Notes: generated from the sequence alone by a model not told the origin. DNA of 64,000 nt from Acinetobacter sp. ANC 5054 (GCF_002135295.1 NZ_NEGG01000009.1:92986-156985); one strand, 5' to 3'. Positions 47,572 through 57,617 are shown, counted from the first letter of the stretch. Numbers and translations: made by a program.

Positions 47572-47587
47572 ATAAGAGAGTAATCAA

Positions 47588-48442
47588 ATGTCTGGTGTTT
47601 CTATTGTTTTTTTAGCCTTTTTAGTTTTTGTGGCCGTCACCATTTTTAAAGGTGTACGTATTGTTCCTCAAGGTTATAAATGGATTGTACAGCGTCTTGG
47701 TAAATATGACACAACCCTCAATCCAGGTTTGAACTTCGTCATCCCTTATATTGATGAAGTGGCTTATAAAGTAACGACCAAAGACATCGTACTGGATATT
47801 CCATCACAAGAAGTGATCAGCCGTGATAACGCTGTACTCCTCATGAATGCTGTGGCTTATATCAATTTAACCACCCCTGAAAAAGCAGTGTACGGCATTG
47901 AAAACTATACATGGGCAATTCAAAACCTCGTACAAACATCATTGCGTTCAATTGTCGGTGAAATGGATCTAGATGATGCTCTGTCTTCACGTGACCACAT
48001 TAAAGCTAAACTTAAAGCAGCCATCTCAGATGATATTTCAGACTGGGGTATTACGCTAAAAACTGTAGAAATTCAGGATATTAAACCTTCTCATACCATG
48101 CAAGCAGCAATGGAAGAACAAGCTGCGGCTGAACGTCAACGTCGAGCAACCGTGACCAAAGCTGATGGTGAAAAACAAGCTGCTATTTTGGAGGCTGATG
48201 GTCGTCTTGAAGCTTCACGTCGTGATGCTGAAGCACAAATCGTACTGGCTGAATCTTCACAACGTGCTATTGAATTGGTGAGCTCGGCTGTCGGTGATAA
48301 AGAAATTCCTGTTGCCTACTTACTGGGTGAGCAGTATGTGAAAGCCATGCAGGATATGGCGAAATCGAACAATGCCAAGACTGTGGTCTTACCAGCTGAT
48401 ATCATGAATACTATCCGTGGTGTCATGGGTCGCAATAATTAA
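47588..48442 (+). CDS. qmcA: SPFH/stomatin-like protein (QmcA-type)
   Basis: A 284-residue SPFH protein: one N-terminal helix (about 4-22), the band-7 domain (about 25-190, with RIVPQGYKWIVQRLGKY and LNPGLNFVIPY), then a coiled coil rich in Ala, Glu and Arg (about 190-235). Such proteins scaffold membrane microdomains and regulate FtsH-type proteases. In E. coli the qmcA/ybbK-ybbL gene pair has the same NfeD partner. It is co-transcribed with the NfeD gene here. Confidence 0.88.
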   Translation: MSGVSIVFLAFLVFVAVTIFKGVRIVPQGYKWIVQRLGKYDTTLNPGLNFVIPYIDEVAYKVTTKDIVLDIPSQEVISRDNAVLLMNAVAYINLTTPEKAVYGIENYTWAIQNLVQTSLRSIVGEMDLDDALSSRDHIKAKLKAAISDDISDWGITLKTVEIQDIKPSHTMQAAMEEQAAAERQRRATVTKADGEKQAAILEADGRLEASRRDAEAQIVLAESSQRAIELVSSAVGDKEIPVAYLLGEQYVKAMQDMAKSNNAKTVVLPADIMNTIRGVMGRNN

Positions 48443-48465
48443 AAATTGATTTTATTGAATTTTTA

Positions 48466-48492
48466 ATGGGTCGTTTTAACGGCCCATTTTTT
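48466..48492 (+). terminator. Terminator of nfeD-qmcA
   Basis: ATGGGTCGTT and AACGGCCCAT pair with a G-T wobble and are followed by TTTTTT. Confidence 0.75.
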
Positions 48493-48659
48493 ATGCCTTG
48501 CCAGAAAAAGAAAGCAAAGTTTGTGAATTTATGTTTAAATTTCACGTTATTTTTTGACGTTTCAGGACTTAAAGCCTGATTTCCCCTACTTCGTTTAGGA
48601 AAAATCCCACTTAGTCCACCGTTTTAAAAGCATTTGTCCAACGCCAAAACGGATATCGT

Positions 48660-50150
48660 ATGAGTTCCCTAAATCCCACTCTTATTACCTTTCTTTTTTA
48701 TATTGTCGCCATGGTCGTGATCGGCTTACTTGCTTATCGTGCTACCAGTAACTTTTCTGACTACATTTTAGGTGGTCGACGATTAGGTAGCTTTGTTACC
48801 GCACTCTCCGCTGGTGCATCTGACATGAGCGGTTGGTTACTCATGGGTTTACCTGGTGCGATTTATCTTTCAGGTTTATCTGAAATGTGGATTGCCATTG
48901 GCCTGATTATTGGTGCTTGGCTGAACTGGCTATTGGTTGCAGGTCGTCTACGCGTACATACCGAAGTACAAAATAACGCATTGACCCTCCCCGACTATTT
49001 CTCAAATCGCTTTAATGATCAGAAAAAAATTCTACGTATCGTTTCAGCAGTCATTATCTTGATCTTCTTTGCGATTTACTGTGCTTCAGGCATGGTGGCA
49101 GGTGCACGTCTGTTTGAAAGTATGTTTGGCATGTCGTATAGCACAGCACTTTGGATCAGTGCCATTGCGACTGTGAGCTATGTATTTATTGGTGGATTCC
49201 TCGCGGTCAGCTGGACAGATACCATTCAAGCAGGCTTTATGATTTTTGCGCTGTTGCTTACGCCTATTGTGGTTATGCTGTCTTTCTCAGATCTGAGTCA
49301 ATTTACCATGGCACTTGAAGCTGCTCGTCCGCAAGCCATGAATGTTTGGGGTGATTTAAGCTTTGTGGCGATTATGTCTTTATTGGCATGGGGCTTAGGT
49401 TATTTTGGTCAACCGCATATTCTTGTACGATTCATGGCTGCTGATTCTGTCAAATCTATTCCAAATGCACGCCGCATTGGTATGACATGGATGACGCTTT
49501 GCTTAGGCGGTGCAGTGGCTGCAGGTTTCTTCGGTATTGCGTATTTCCAGCAACACCCAGAACTTGCTGGCGTTGTTACAGCAAACCCTGAAACAGTCTT
49601 TATGGAATTGACTAAAATTCTGTTCAATCCATGGGTGGCAGGTATCGTGTTGGCTGCAATTTTAGCCGCGATTATGAGTACGCTAAGCTGTCAGCTTTTG
49701 GTTTGTTCAAGTACCTTAACAGAAGACTTTTATAAATCATTCCTACGTAAAAATGCGTCACAAAAAGAATTGGTTTGGGTTGGTCGTCTGATGGTCTTGA
49801 TGATTGCGATTTTAGCCATTTATATGGCAGGAAACCCAGATTCTAAAGTGCTTGGTTTAGTGGCTTATGCTTGGGCAGGCTTTGGTGCTGCATTCGGCCC
49901 ACTCATTATCTTGTCATTGTTCTGGAAACGCATGACACTGAACGGTGCTTTGGCAGGTATGATCGTTGGTGCGGTGATGGTGATTTTATGGAAAAACGTT
50001 TGGGGTGATACAGGCGTTTACGAAATCATTCCAGGGTTCATTTGCTCAATGTTGGCCATTGTTGTTGTGAGCTTAATGGGTAAAGCCCCTACTGCTGAAA
50101 TCACAGATAAATTTGAAGAAGCAGACCGTATCTATAAAGAAAGCATTTAA
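48660..50150 (+). CDS. putP: Sodium/proline symporter
   Basis: A 496-residue sodium-solute symporter (SSS family, LeuT fold, 13 helices). Motifs near the sodium and proline sites are intact: LSAGASDMSGWLLMGLPGAIYLSG, DYFSNRF, and AAIMSTLSCQLLVCSSTLTEDFYK. It imports proline using the sodium gradient, as nutrient or osmolyte. putA is not adjacent. A 217-bp upstream region shows no strong motif. Confidence 0.92.
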   Translation: MSSLNPTLITFLFYIVAMVVIGLLAYRATSNFSDYILGGRRLGSFVTALSAGASDMSGWLLMGLPGAIYLSGLSEMWIAIGLIIGAWLNWLLVAGRLRVHTEVQNNALTLPDYFSNRFNDQKKILRIVSAVIILIFFAIYCASGMVAGARLFESMFGMSYSTALWISAIATVSYVFIGGFLAVSWTDTIQAGFMIFALLLTPIVVMLSFSDLSQFTMALEAARPQAMNVWGDLSFVAIMSLLAWGLGYFGQPHILVRFMAADSVKSIPNARRIGMTWMTLCLGGAVAAGFFGIAYFQQHPELAGVVTANPETVFMELTKILFNPWVAGIVLAAILAAIMSTLSCQLLVCSSTLTEDFYKSFLRKNASQKELVWVGRLMVLMIAILAIYMAGNPDSKVLGLVAYAWAGFGAAFGPLIILSLFWKRMTLNGALAGMIVGAVMVILWKNVWGDTGVYEIIPGFICSMLAIVVVSLMGKAPTAEITDKFEEADRIYKESI

Positions 50151-50170
50151 TCATTTTGACAATCTATTGA

Positions 50171-50194
50171 AAAAAGGACGTTCTCGTCCTTTTT
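50171..50194 (+). terminator. Terminator of putP
   Basis: AAAAAGGACG-TTCT-CGTCCTTTTT, perfect stem. Confidence 0.82.
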
Positions 50195-50297
50195 AATGTC
50201 TATTTTCTAGCATATGCACGTGATGAGATATCTGTAATCTAATTTGCTCTGATGTTTTAATTTACACAATGATTTAAAAAAATCTATTTGCTGATCA

Positions 50298-50342
50298 ATA
50301 AAAAAGCCTGAATAAAGCGTTCTCTATTCAGGCTTTTTTTAA
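50298..50342 (-). terminator. Terminator of ispA
   Basis: AAAGCCTGAATA and TATTCAGGCTTT pair around a 9-base loop with T-runs on both sides. Confidence 0.85.
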
Positions 50343-50350
50343 TGTTTTTC

Positions 50351-51265
50351 TTAACTTTTACGATTTAACAAGAACTGTGTAATTTTAGTCAGCTCTTCTG
50401 CATGATCACCGAAGTATGCCAGTGCACTCATCGCTTGATTATGTAAATCTTCCGCATAGGCTTGTGCATTTTCCAGCCCCATCAAAGCAGGATAAGTCGA
50501 TTTATCTACTTGCTGGTCTTTGCCTGCTGTTTTGCCCAACACTTCTGTTGCAGCGGTAACATCTAAAATGTCATCTTGCACTTGAAAGGCTAAACCAATC
50601 GCTAATCCAAATTCACGTAATTTAGGAATGGCTTGATCTGTACCATTAAAGATCGTGACTGCAGCCATCATAATTGCCGCAGAGATTAGCGCACCGGTTT
50701 TATTGCGGTGAATATTTTCTAATTGAGTTTGGTCAACATGTTTGCCTTCGGCCTGTAAGTCTAAGACTTGACCATTGACCATTTTCGACGTTGCAGTAGC
50801 TAGAATTTGCATTTGTTTTAATACAATAGCGGGCTCAACTGCTGGGCCTTGGTCAAATAAACGACTGCCTAAAACTTCAAAAGCCATCGACTGTAAAATG
50901 TCACCTGCCAATAAAGCCGTATCTTCACCAAAAGCCACATGGCAAGTCGGCTGTCCACGACGAAGTAAATCGTTATCCATGCAAGGTAAGTCATCATGAG
51001 CAAGTGAATAACAATGAATGAACTCGATTGCCACTGCTGCACGGCGCACTGCTGCATAATTACTATTTGAGTTTAATGCTGCTGTCGCATAACAAAGTGC
51101 CGGACGTACACGCTTGCCCCCCAACATTACCGCATGATAAACCGCACCTTTTAGAGGTTCAGGTATAGCAAAAGCATCTAATGCTGTAAGTAAATCCTGC
51201 TGAATACGTTGTTGGGCTTCAGTCAGGGCATGTGTGGAAACGTCTGTTAAAGAAGACACATTCAC
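50351..51265 (-). CDS. ispA: Farnesyl diphosphate synthase (polyprenyl synthetase)
   Basis: A 304-residue short-chain prenyltransferase. The first aspartate-rich motif is HDDLPCMDND (about residue 90), the second is QDDILD (about residue 230), and the GGKRVRP basic motif is at about 50. It condenses IPP with DMAPP and GPP to make farnesyl diphosphate, the precursor of undecaprenyl phosphate and quinone tails. A GAGGTGA ribosome site fixes the start. xseB and dxs, its common partners, are not adjacent. Confidence 0.92.
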   Translation of the reverse strand: MNVSSLTDVSTHALTEAQQRIQQDLLTALDAFAIPEPLKGAVYHAVMLGGKRVRPALCYATAALNSNSNYAAVRRAAVAIEFIHCYSLAHDDLPCMDNDLLRRGQPTCHVAFGEDTALLAGDILQSMAFEVLGSRLFDQGPAVEPAIVLKQMQILATATSKMVNGQVLDLQAEGKHVDQTQLENIHRNKTGALISAAIMMAAVTIFNGTDQAIPKLREFGLAIGLAFQVQDDILDVTAATEVLGKTAGKDQQVDKSTYPALMGLENAQAYAEDLHNQAMSALAYFGDHAEELTKITQFLLNRKS

Positions 51266-51409
51266 CTCAAATACTTAAATATTAATTTCAATCGATGATG
51301 CGCAATTTATTTGCTTTTCATCCGTCTTTTCGACTTGTTGCATCATACTGCTTTCTCGAATCTTTCTCTATGTTCCAATCCATTTTTGCCTATGAATAAC
51401 GCATTATTT

Positions 51410-52354
51410 TTAGATTTCAGGTTTGAACATTCGCACAGAATGTCCATCCGTATAGAAGGTACAATTTTTATTGGCGTGCTTGGCTTGATATAAAGCATCG
51501 TCTGCTCGGTTTAGCGTTTGCATGAGCAACTCTGAATTTTGCCATGCTGCTACACCACAAGATACAGAGAGCTGAATTGCTGGATCAACGGCATATTTCG
51601 ATGATGCAAATAATTGTTCACAGCACTGCTGTGCAATCTGACAGGCTTTTGTTAATGCTAAGCTGGGTAAAGCAATCGCAAACTCCTCCCCACCCAAACG
51701 ATAAATTTGAGCAAAGTCCACATGTTTAATCACGTCACTCAAGATGCCAGCACTATCTGCTAAAACCTGATCACCAAACACGTGCCCGTACTGATCATTG
51801 ACTTGTTTAAAATTATCCAAGTCCAACATGATAAAACACAGCTCTAAAATTTGGTCTCCATTTAGCTTTTGTTGCCATTCATCTACATGCAAATCAAAAC
51901 ATCGCCGATTGCGTACACCCGTGAGATGATCAAAATAAACCTGCTGCTTGAGTTCAAAATTGTGCTTTTGTAAATTCTGCTCTAATTGCTTTAAATTGGT
52001 AATGTCAGCACAACAAAGCAGCACATGTTTAAGCTCACCACTCTGTTGAAAATGCGGTTTTAAAGTTAACCAATAATGTCGATCATTTTCGCTATGCATA
52101 AAGGGTTCTATGCATTGCATTTCTAGGCAGCGCAAATCAAACTCTGAAACATTTGAATTGCTATTAACTTCCAACGCATTCAGTCGAGTTAAAACAATTT
52201 CTTTTAAACTGGATTGAAAATGGTGTTTATATAATTCATTTGCACATAAAATGTCCGCACTAGCAGAAAATAGTGCTGCTGGCATCGGTAACGCTTCCAG
52301 TACTGCAATGTGTTCAAAGGATATTTCCGATTTTAATAAGTCATTTTTAAGCAT
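51410..52354 (-). CDS. PAS-GGDEF diguanylate cyclase
   Basis: A 314-residue soluble signalling protein. An N-terminal PAS domain (about 15-125: EALPMPAALFSASADILCANE) and short linker helix lead to the GGDEF domain (about 140-310), with the active-site GGEEF in YRLGGEEFAIALP and the family signature DHLTGVRNRR. Six bases separate the motif from a possible inhibitory RxxD, which I cannot see clearly. It makes cyclic di-GMP from GTP; the PAS ligand is unknown. No phosphodiesterase is adjacent. Confidence 0.9.
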   Translation of the reverse strand: MLKNDLLKSEISFEHIAVLEALPMPAALFSASADILCANELYKHHFQSSLKEIVLTRLNALEVNSNSNVSEFDLRCLEMQCIEPFMHSENDRHYWLTLKPHFQQSGELKHVLLCCADITNLKQLEQNLQKHNFELKQQVYFDHLTGVRNRRCFDLHVDEWQQKLNGDQILELCFIMLDLDNFKQVNDQYGHVFGDQVLADSAGILSDVIKHVDFAQIYRLGGEEFAIALPSLALTKACQIAQQCCEQLFASSKYAVDPAIQLSVSCGVAAWQNSELLMQTLNRADDALYQAKHANKNCTFYTDGHSVRMFKPEI

Positions 52355-52508
52355 GGTATATCCACTTTTTCTAGGGTATAGCTACGCAAAATGCTATCAA
52401 AATATTTGTGATATATATCACTCAATACTTCTAATATTAAATGCAGTACTTATTATATTTAAATATATATTAAATACTGCTTTGCTTATTCTTATCTTTC
52501 ATAAAGCA

Positions 52509-52542
52509 TAAAAAAAGCCCCTGTAGAAACAGAGGCTTTTTC
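52509..52542 (-). terminator. Terminator of prpF
   Basis: AAGCCTCTGT-TTCT-ACAGGGGCTT on the minus strand, with one extra base in one arm, followed by a T-run. Confidence 0.75.
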
Positions 52543-52554
52543 ATCTAAATATAC

Positions 52555-53745
52555 TTATTTGAGCGTATCAGCAGGTATGCGGACCCATCCTTCCATAAGA
52601 ACACGTGCACTGCGACTCATGACGGCTTTCTTCACCACCCACTGACCATTTTCCAGCTCCGCTTGTGCACCTACACGTAATGTGCCTGAAGGGTGACCAA
52701 AACGTACAGCTTCACGTTCACCACCGCCAGCAGCCAAATTCACTAAAGTTCCAGGAATCGCTGCCGCTGTACCAATTGCAACTGCAGCAGTACCCATCAT
52801 GGCATGATGAAGTTTACCCATCGACAATGCACGAACGAGAATATCTGTATCATTCTCACCAATCTCTTTAGCACTTGAAGAAGTATAGGCTTTAGGTTGA
52901 GATACAAAGGCAATTTTAGGGGTATGTTGACGCTTTTCTGCTTCAGCAATATCCGAAATCAAGCCCATTTGCACAGCACCATAAGCTCTAATTTTTTCAA
53001 AACGTGCCAATGCCTGTGCATCACCATTAATAGCGTCTTGAAGTTCTGTACCCGTATAACCAATCTCTTCAGCATTTAAGAAAATAGTCGGAATGCCTGC
53101 ATTGATAAATGTCGCCGCAAAGCTTCCTTCGTCAGGCACGGTTAAAGTATCCACCACATTGCCCGTTGGGAACATTGCACCGCCATCTTCACCATCATTT
53201 GCAGGATCTAAAAACTCAATTTGTACTTCGGCTGCTGGAAATGTCACACCATCCAACTCAAAGTCACCCGTTTCTTGTACTTGACCATTGGTCATAGGTA
53301 CCTGGGCAATAATGGTTTTTTTAATATTGGCCTGCCAAATTCGAACGGTGCACAAACCATTTTCTGGAATACGCTCAGCATCGACTAAACCATTCGAAAT
53401 CGCGAATGCACCTACTGCTGCCGTTAAATTACCGCAATTTCCACTCCAGTCAACAAAGGCTTTATCAATTGATACTTGTCCAAATAGATAATCTACATCA
53501 TGGTCAACTTGATTACTCTTTGCCAAAATCACGGTTTTACTGGTACTTGAGGTTGCTCCACCCATGCCATCAATTTGTTTGCCGTATGGGTCTGGACTAC
53601 CTATTACACGTAATAAAAGTTGATCACGGATTTTCCCGGGTTGCTGCGCCGCTTCTGGCAAATCATCCAACTTAAAAAACACGCCTTTACTCGTACCACC
53701 GCGCATATAAGTTGCCGCAATCTTGATTTGGGGTGCAAAACTCAT
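52555..53745 (-). CDS. prpF: PrpF family isomerase (2-methylaconitate cis-trans isomerase)
   Basis: A 396-residue PrpF from the ATG at 53745, which has an AAGGAT ribosome site; the frame is open to 53907. Hallmarks are YMRGGTSKGVFF (about residue 14, active-site Lys), IDGMGGATSSTSKT, and DWSGNCGNLTAAVG (about residue 105). PrpF acts with AcnD in the 2-methylcitrate cycle of propionate use. Here neither acnD, prpB nor prpC is nearby, so it may instead serve as a different aconitate or oxalomesaconate isomerase. Confidence 0.85.
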   Translation of the reverse strand: MSFAPQIKIAATYMRGGTSKGVFFKLDDLPEAAQQPGKIRDQLLLRVIGSPDPYGKQIDGMGGATSSTSKTVILAKSNQVDHDVDYLFGQVSIDKAFVDWSGNCGNLTAAVGAFAISNGLVDAERIPENGLCTVRIWQANIKKTIIAQVPMTNGQVQETGDFELDGVTFPAAEVQIEFLDPANDGEDGGAMFPTGNVVDTLTVPDEGSFAATFINAGIPTIFLNAEEIGYTGTELQDAINGDAQALARFEKIRAYGAVQMGLISDIAEAEKRQHTPKIAFVSQPKAYTSSSAKEIGENDTDILVRALSMGKLHHAMMGTAAVAIGTAAAIPGTLVNLAAGGGEREAVRFGHPSGTLRVGAQAELENGQWVVKKAVMSRSARVLMEGWVRIPADTLK

Positions 53746-54076
53746 TTTTTTTAAATCCTTGATCATTATCATTGTGTTAGGACAGTTCGTACATTTCCGC
53801 CCTTTTCGCATCATACATTGTTTATTTGAAGTTTTAACAATCACATGACTTAAGTATAAAAAAACAACACTCAATACCTTTTTTGCATAGAGCAAAGCAA
53901 GACACAAACATATAAAATAAAATTAATCTATTGATTCATAAATTTTTAATTTAATAAATGTAATTAAAAATTGGTTATTCCATCTATAATTATTTTTCAT
54001 ATATTTTGAGCTACTAGGCTATTCAATCTCGATCTATTACAATTACAAAAATTAAACCATTCACGGGAAGAGTAAC

Positions 54077-55465
54077 TTGACTACCAATTCCTCCGAACTC
54101 AAGCGTGGCTTAAAGAATCGTCATATTCAATTGATTGCCATGGGTGGTGCAATTGGTACAGGATTATTCTTAGGCTCTGCGCATGTGATTCAATCTGCCG
54201 GTCCATCGATTATTTTAGGCTATGCCATCGGTGGTTTGATTGCCTTTTTAATTATGCGTCAACTCGGTGAAATGATTGTTCATGAACCTGTTGCAGGTTC
54301 TTTTAGCCATTTTGCATATAAATACTGGGGTAAGTTTCCGGGCTTTTTAACTGGTTGGAACTACTGGATTCTTTATATTTTAGTGGCAATGACAGAGTTA
54401 ACTGCTGTCGCAAAATACATTAACTACTGGTGGCCTTTCATTCCAGCTTGGGCATCTGTTCTATTTTTCTTTGTGATCATTACGCTGGTTAACTTGGGTA
54501 ATGTGAAGTTCTATGGTGAGTCAGAGTTTTGGCTATCCATCATTAAAGTGACTGCTGTTATTTCAATGATCGTATTTGGTTTGTATTTGCTATTAACCGC
54601 AGACTCAAATTCAACAGCATCTTTTAGTAACCTTTGGGCACATGGTGGTTTCTTCCCAAATGGCTTTGATGGTCTATTCTTCATGTTGGCCTTTTTAATG
54701 TTCGCCTTTGGCGGTATTGAACTGATTGGTATGGCTGCAGCTGAAGCTGAGAATCCAAAAGAAACCATTCCAAAAGCGATTAACCAAGTGGTTTTTCGTA
54801 TTTTGATTTTCTATGTCGGTTCTTTGACGATCCTGTTGTCACTCGTGCCATGGAATCAACTTGAATTAGGTGGCTTAGATAAAAGTCCATTTGTGATGAT
54901 TTTCAGCCAACTTGGGATTAACTGGGCAGCGCATCTACTTAACTTCATTATCTTAACTGCTGCACTATCTGTTTATAACAGTGGTATGTATGCAAACAGC
55001 CGCATGCTTTATAGTTTGGCAAAACAAGGTAATGCACCAAAAGTATTTGCTAAAACCAATAAAAGCGGTGTGCCAATACCTGCCGTACTGTTATCTGCGC
55101 TATTGATTTTCGGTTGTGTACTGTTGAACTACTTCGTACCAGAAGATGCGCTGGGTCACTTAATGTATGTGGTCGTTGGTGCATTGGTATTGAACTGGGC
55201 AATGATTACCATGACCCATTTACAATTCCGTCGCGCTAAACGCATTTTAAACTTTACAACCTCGTACCCTGCACTATGGGCGCCAGTAAGTAACTACATT
55301 GTTTTGATTTTCATTGCTTTAGTACTTTTCATTATGTGGACCCAAGGCTTTATGGAATCTGTACTGATGATTCCAGTCTGGATTACTGTAATGCTCTTAA
55401 TGTTTAACTATCTCAATCCTAAAGATTTGAGTGATGTTGATCTCGATGAATCTCCAAAAGACTAA
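54077..55465 (+). CDS. Amino acid permease (AroP/PheP-like APC family)
   Basis: A 462-residue APC permease of about 12 helices, starting at a TTG preceded by GGGAAGAG. The signatures are AMGGAIGTGLFLGSAHVIQSAGPS, IMRQLGEMIVHEPVAGSFSHFA, and FGGIELIGMAAAEAENP. The group includes the aromatic amino acid (AroP, PheP), proline (ProY) and GABA (GabP) carriers; the substrate cannot be chosen from sequence. A terminator follows and tRNA-Arg begins 30 bp later. Confidence 0.88.
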   Translation: MTTNSSELKRGLKNRHIQLIAMGGAIGTGLFLGSAHVIQSAGPSIILGYAIGGLIAFLIMRQLGEMIVHEPVAGSFSHFAYKYWGKFPGFLTGWNYWILYILVAMTELTAVAKYINYWWPFIPAWASVLFFFVIITLVNLGNVKFYGESEFWLSIIKVTAVISMIVFGLYLLLTADSNSTASFSNLWAHGGFFPNGFDGLFFMLAFLMFAFGGIELIGMAAAEAENPKETIPKAINQVVFRILIFYVGSLTILLSLVPWNQLELGGLDKSPFVMIFSQLGINWAAHLLNFIILTAALSVYNSGMYANSRMLYSLAKQGNAPKVFAKTNKSGVPIPAVLLSALLIFGCVLLNYFVPEDALGHLMYVVVGALVLNWAMITMTHLQFRRAKRILNFTTSYPALWAPVSNYIVLIFIALVLFIMWTQGFMESVLMIPVWITVMLLMFNYLNPKDLSDVDLDESPKD

Positions 55466-55472
55466 TTGAATT

Positions 55473-55506
55473 AAAAAGTTATTGTCTCGGCAATAACTTT
55501 TTTTTT
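55473..55506 (+). terminator. Terminator of the amino acid permease gene
   Basis: AAAAGTTATTG-TCTCGG-CAATAACTTTT followed by a long T-run. Confidence 0.85.
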
Positions 55507-55538
55507 AGCTAAAATAGGAGTACATTAGCCACCGTCTT

Positions 55539-55614
55539 GCGCTCTTAGCTTAACTGGATAGAGCAGTTGCCTCCTAAGCGACCGACGTGGGTTCGAGTCC
55601 CGCAGAGCGCACCA
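55539..55614 (+). tRNA. tRNA-Arg (anticodon CCT)
   Basis: A 76-base cloverleaf: acceptor GCGCTCT pairs with AGAGCGC, the D-arm contains AGCTTAACTGGATAGAGC, the anticodon loop is CTCCTAA (anticodon CCT, reading AGG), the T-arm contains GTTCGAGTC, and CCA is encoded. It reads the rare AGG codon. Confidence 0.95.
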
Positions 55615-55989
55615 CTTTAGTAAAATTTAATCAATCAAAGCATTGAATCATTTTCTGTTCTAAGCATTAGGACAATATAGCTTGAATAAATTAAAGCTTT
55701 ACGTTGTTAAGCACATCTTTCGCCTAAAAATAATATTTAAATTACGATATACAGTTGTATTTGTTTACTTTTCCACTATCAACAGGATTTAAGAAAATTT
55801 AAAATAACTATCACTTCTCTCTTAAATATTCTTTGTCAATAGATTTATTCGTATTCATTATGTCAGAAATGCAATTTTTAGCACTTGAGTGATAATCAGA
55901 TTTCAGGACTACTCCATTTATTTATAAAAAAAATATTCTAAGACTCAGCTAGTATTTTATTAACTTTCAATTATTTATGTTTAATATTT

Positions 55990-56003
55990 AGTATATTTAC
56001 TCT
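55990..56003. promoter_or_regulatory. Degenerate fadL operator copy, upstream of first FadL gene
   Basis: AGTATATTTACTCT: the right half ACTCT of the AGAGT-N4-ACTCT palindrome is intact, the left half is not. It is 48 bp upstream of the main site at 56038. Confidence 0.4.
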
Positions 56004-56037
56004 ATATCGTATATTTTTTATTCACATTTTTTTATCT

Positions 56038-56051
56038 AGAGCATTTACTCT
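56038..56051. promoter_or_regulatory. Main operator candidate of first FadL gene
   Basis: AGAGCATTTACTCT fits AGAGT-N4-ACTCT with one mismatch, followed by TATTTTAA. It is 126 bp before the ATG. Confidence 0.55.
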
Positions 56052-56176
56052 TATTTTAATTGTGCTATTTTTGTCACATGGAGTAACAATTCGACCAATA
56101 GCTAAAAAGAATTTTCCATACCGAATATATCCAGTAAGCAAAAAAATCAAATTCGTACCTCAAGGAAAGACGAAGA

Positions 56177-57607
56177 ATGAAATTAAAAACTTTAGCAACA
56201 GCAATTATTCTTACTTCAATACCTATGACTGGTGCATTCGCAGCAGCGATGGATCGTTCTGGTCAATCAATGTCTGCTTTTTTACAGCCAGGCAATTACT
56301 TTGAAGCAGGCATTTCAATTCTAGACCCTACTGTTGAAGGTAAAGAGTCAGGTACTAGTGAAACTCGTCGCAATATTGAAGATATGGCGGGTGATTATTA
56401 CTTCCCTTCTGCAGCTATTAAACTTCAGTTAACTGATAAATTTTCTTTTGGTCTAATTTACGACCAACCATTTGGTGCTGACGCAGAATATACAGGTAGC
56501 AATGTATTCACCTCGGCACCAGGTAGCGACACAGTATTATCTGCAAGTGCAGTGAACAATATTGTTACATCTAAAGCAGTTGCTGCTTTAGAAGCTCAAA
56601 ACATACCAGTAAATGAACAAACTCTTGCAGCTGCAAAACAACAAGTTTTAGCTAGCCCAGCGTTCCAACAACTTAATGGTGCGCTAACAGCTGCTAATGG
56701 TTATTTGGGTGAAGGCAATACAAAAGTTGAAGTAGATACCCAAAATTTATCTATGATTTTTGGTGTTGAGCCGATTGAAAACTTCAGCATCTATGCTGGT
56801 GGTGTATACCAAACAGTAAAAGGTAAACTAAGCCTACGTGGTCAAGCGTATAGCCTATTTAATGGTTACGATGCTACTTTTAAAGAAACGGCAGGAACAG
56901 GTTGGTTAGCTGGTTTTGCATATCAAATTCCTGATATCGCTTTAAAAGCATCTGTTACATATCGTTCTGAAATTGATCATGATGCAAAATCAGATGAATC
57001 ATTATCTTTAATGAACTTTGCAGGATTACCAGCTGTTCTTGGCGGCTTAGGTGTATCAGCTGAACAATTAGCAGCATTAGGTCAAACTGGTAAAACCAAA
57101 ATTACTACTCCACAGTCTGTTAACGTAGATTTCCAAACTGGTATCATGGCTAACACTGTTGCATTCGCAAACGTTCGTTGGGTTGACTGGTCAAATTTCT
57201 CAATTCAACCTTACAAATTTGGTAAAGTAAGTGAAGCTGTGGGTCCCCTAGTTGGTCGTCCAGATGGCTTTAACCTTGTGGAATATTCTGATGATCAGAT
57301 CTCTGCAACTGTAGGTGTTGGTCGTAAATTTAATGACCAATGGGCAGGTAATGTGTCTGTAGGTTGGGATTCAGGCGCTGGTAACCCTGTATCAACTCTT
57401 GGTCCTACTGAAGGTTACTGGAATGTAGGCTTAGGTTTACAATTCAGTCCTGCACCGAATTACTTTATCGCGGGTGGTGTTAAATACTTCATGCTCGGCG
57501 ATGCAGATGCTCAAACTGCTGCACAAGCTGGCAGCAGCGATTATGTTGCATCATTTGAAGATAACGATGCTTGGGCATATGGCTTAAAAATCGGTTACCG
57601 CTTCTAA
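56177..57607 (+). CDS. FadL-type outer-membrane transporter, paralogue 1
   Basis: A 476-residue OMPP1/FadL/TodX family protein. The signal peptide (residues 1-23, ending GAFA-A) is followed by the family N-terminal segment MDRSGQSMSAFLQPGNYFEAG, then a 14-strand barrel ending LKIGYRF. The residue 100-170 loop is long and Ala/Gln-rich (VVTSKAVAALEAQ-type), unlike paralogue 2. The family lets long-chain fatty acids or other hydrophobic compounds cross the outer membrane by lateral opening. With two sisters it forms a tandem cluster under a common operator pattern. Confidence 0.9.
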   Translation: MKLKTLATAIILTSIPMTGAFAAAMDRSGQSMSAFLQPGNYFEAGISILDPTVEGKESGTSETRRNIEDMAGDYYFPSAAIKLQLTDKFSFGLIYDQPFGADAEYTGSNVFTSAPGSDTVLSASAVNNIVTSKAVAALEAQNIPVNEQTLAAAKQQVLASPAFQQLNGALTAANGYLGEGNTKVEVDTQNLSMIFGVEPIENFSIYAGGVYQTVKGKLSLRGQAYSLFNGYDATFKETAGTGWLAGFAYQIPDIALKASVTYRSEIDHDAKSDESLSLMNFAGLPAVLGGLGVSAEQLAALGQTGKTKITTPQSVNVDFQTGIMANTVAFANVRWVDWSNFSIQPYKFGKVSEAVGPLVGRPDGFNLVEYSDDQISATVGVGRKFNDQWAGNVSVGWDSGAGNPVSTLGPTEGYWNVGLGLQFSPAPNYFIAGGVKYFMLGDADAQTAAQAGSSDYVASFEDNDAWAYGLKIGYRF

Positions 57608-57617
57608 TTTTCGGTAT

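Larger units (their letters stand above)
55615..56176. other. AT-rich region upstream of fadL cluster
   Basis: About 560 bp with no supported gene. The two operator-like copies described separately (55990-56003, 56038-56051) lie in the second half. No integrase or attachment-like repeat follows the tRNA gene. A frame at 56062-56304 overlaps the first FadL gene in another frame and is not supported. Confidence 0.6.

Noticed and set aside
55539..56176. tRNA-Arg as an integration site
   Set aside because: No integrase, no repeat of the tRNA 3' end and no foreign genes follow within the window.
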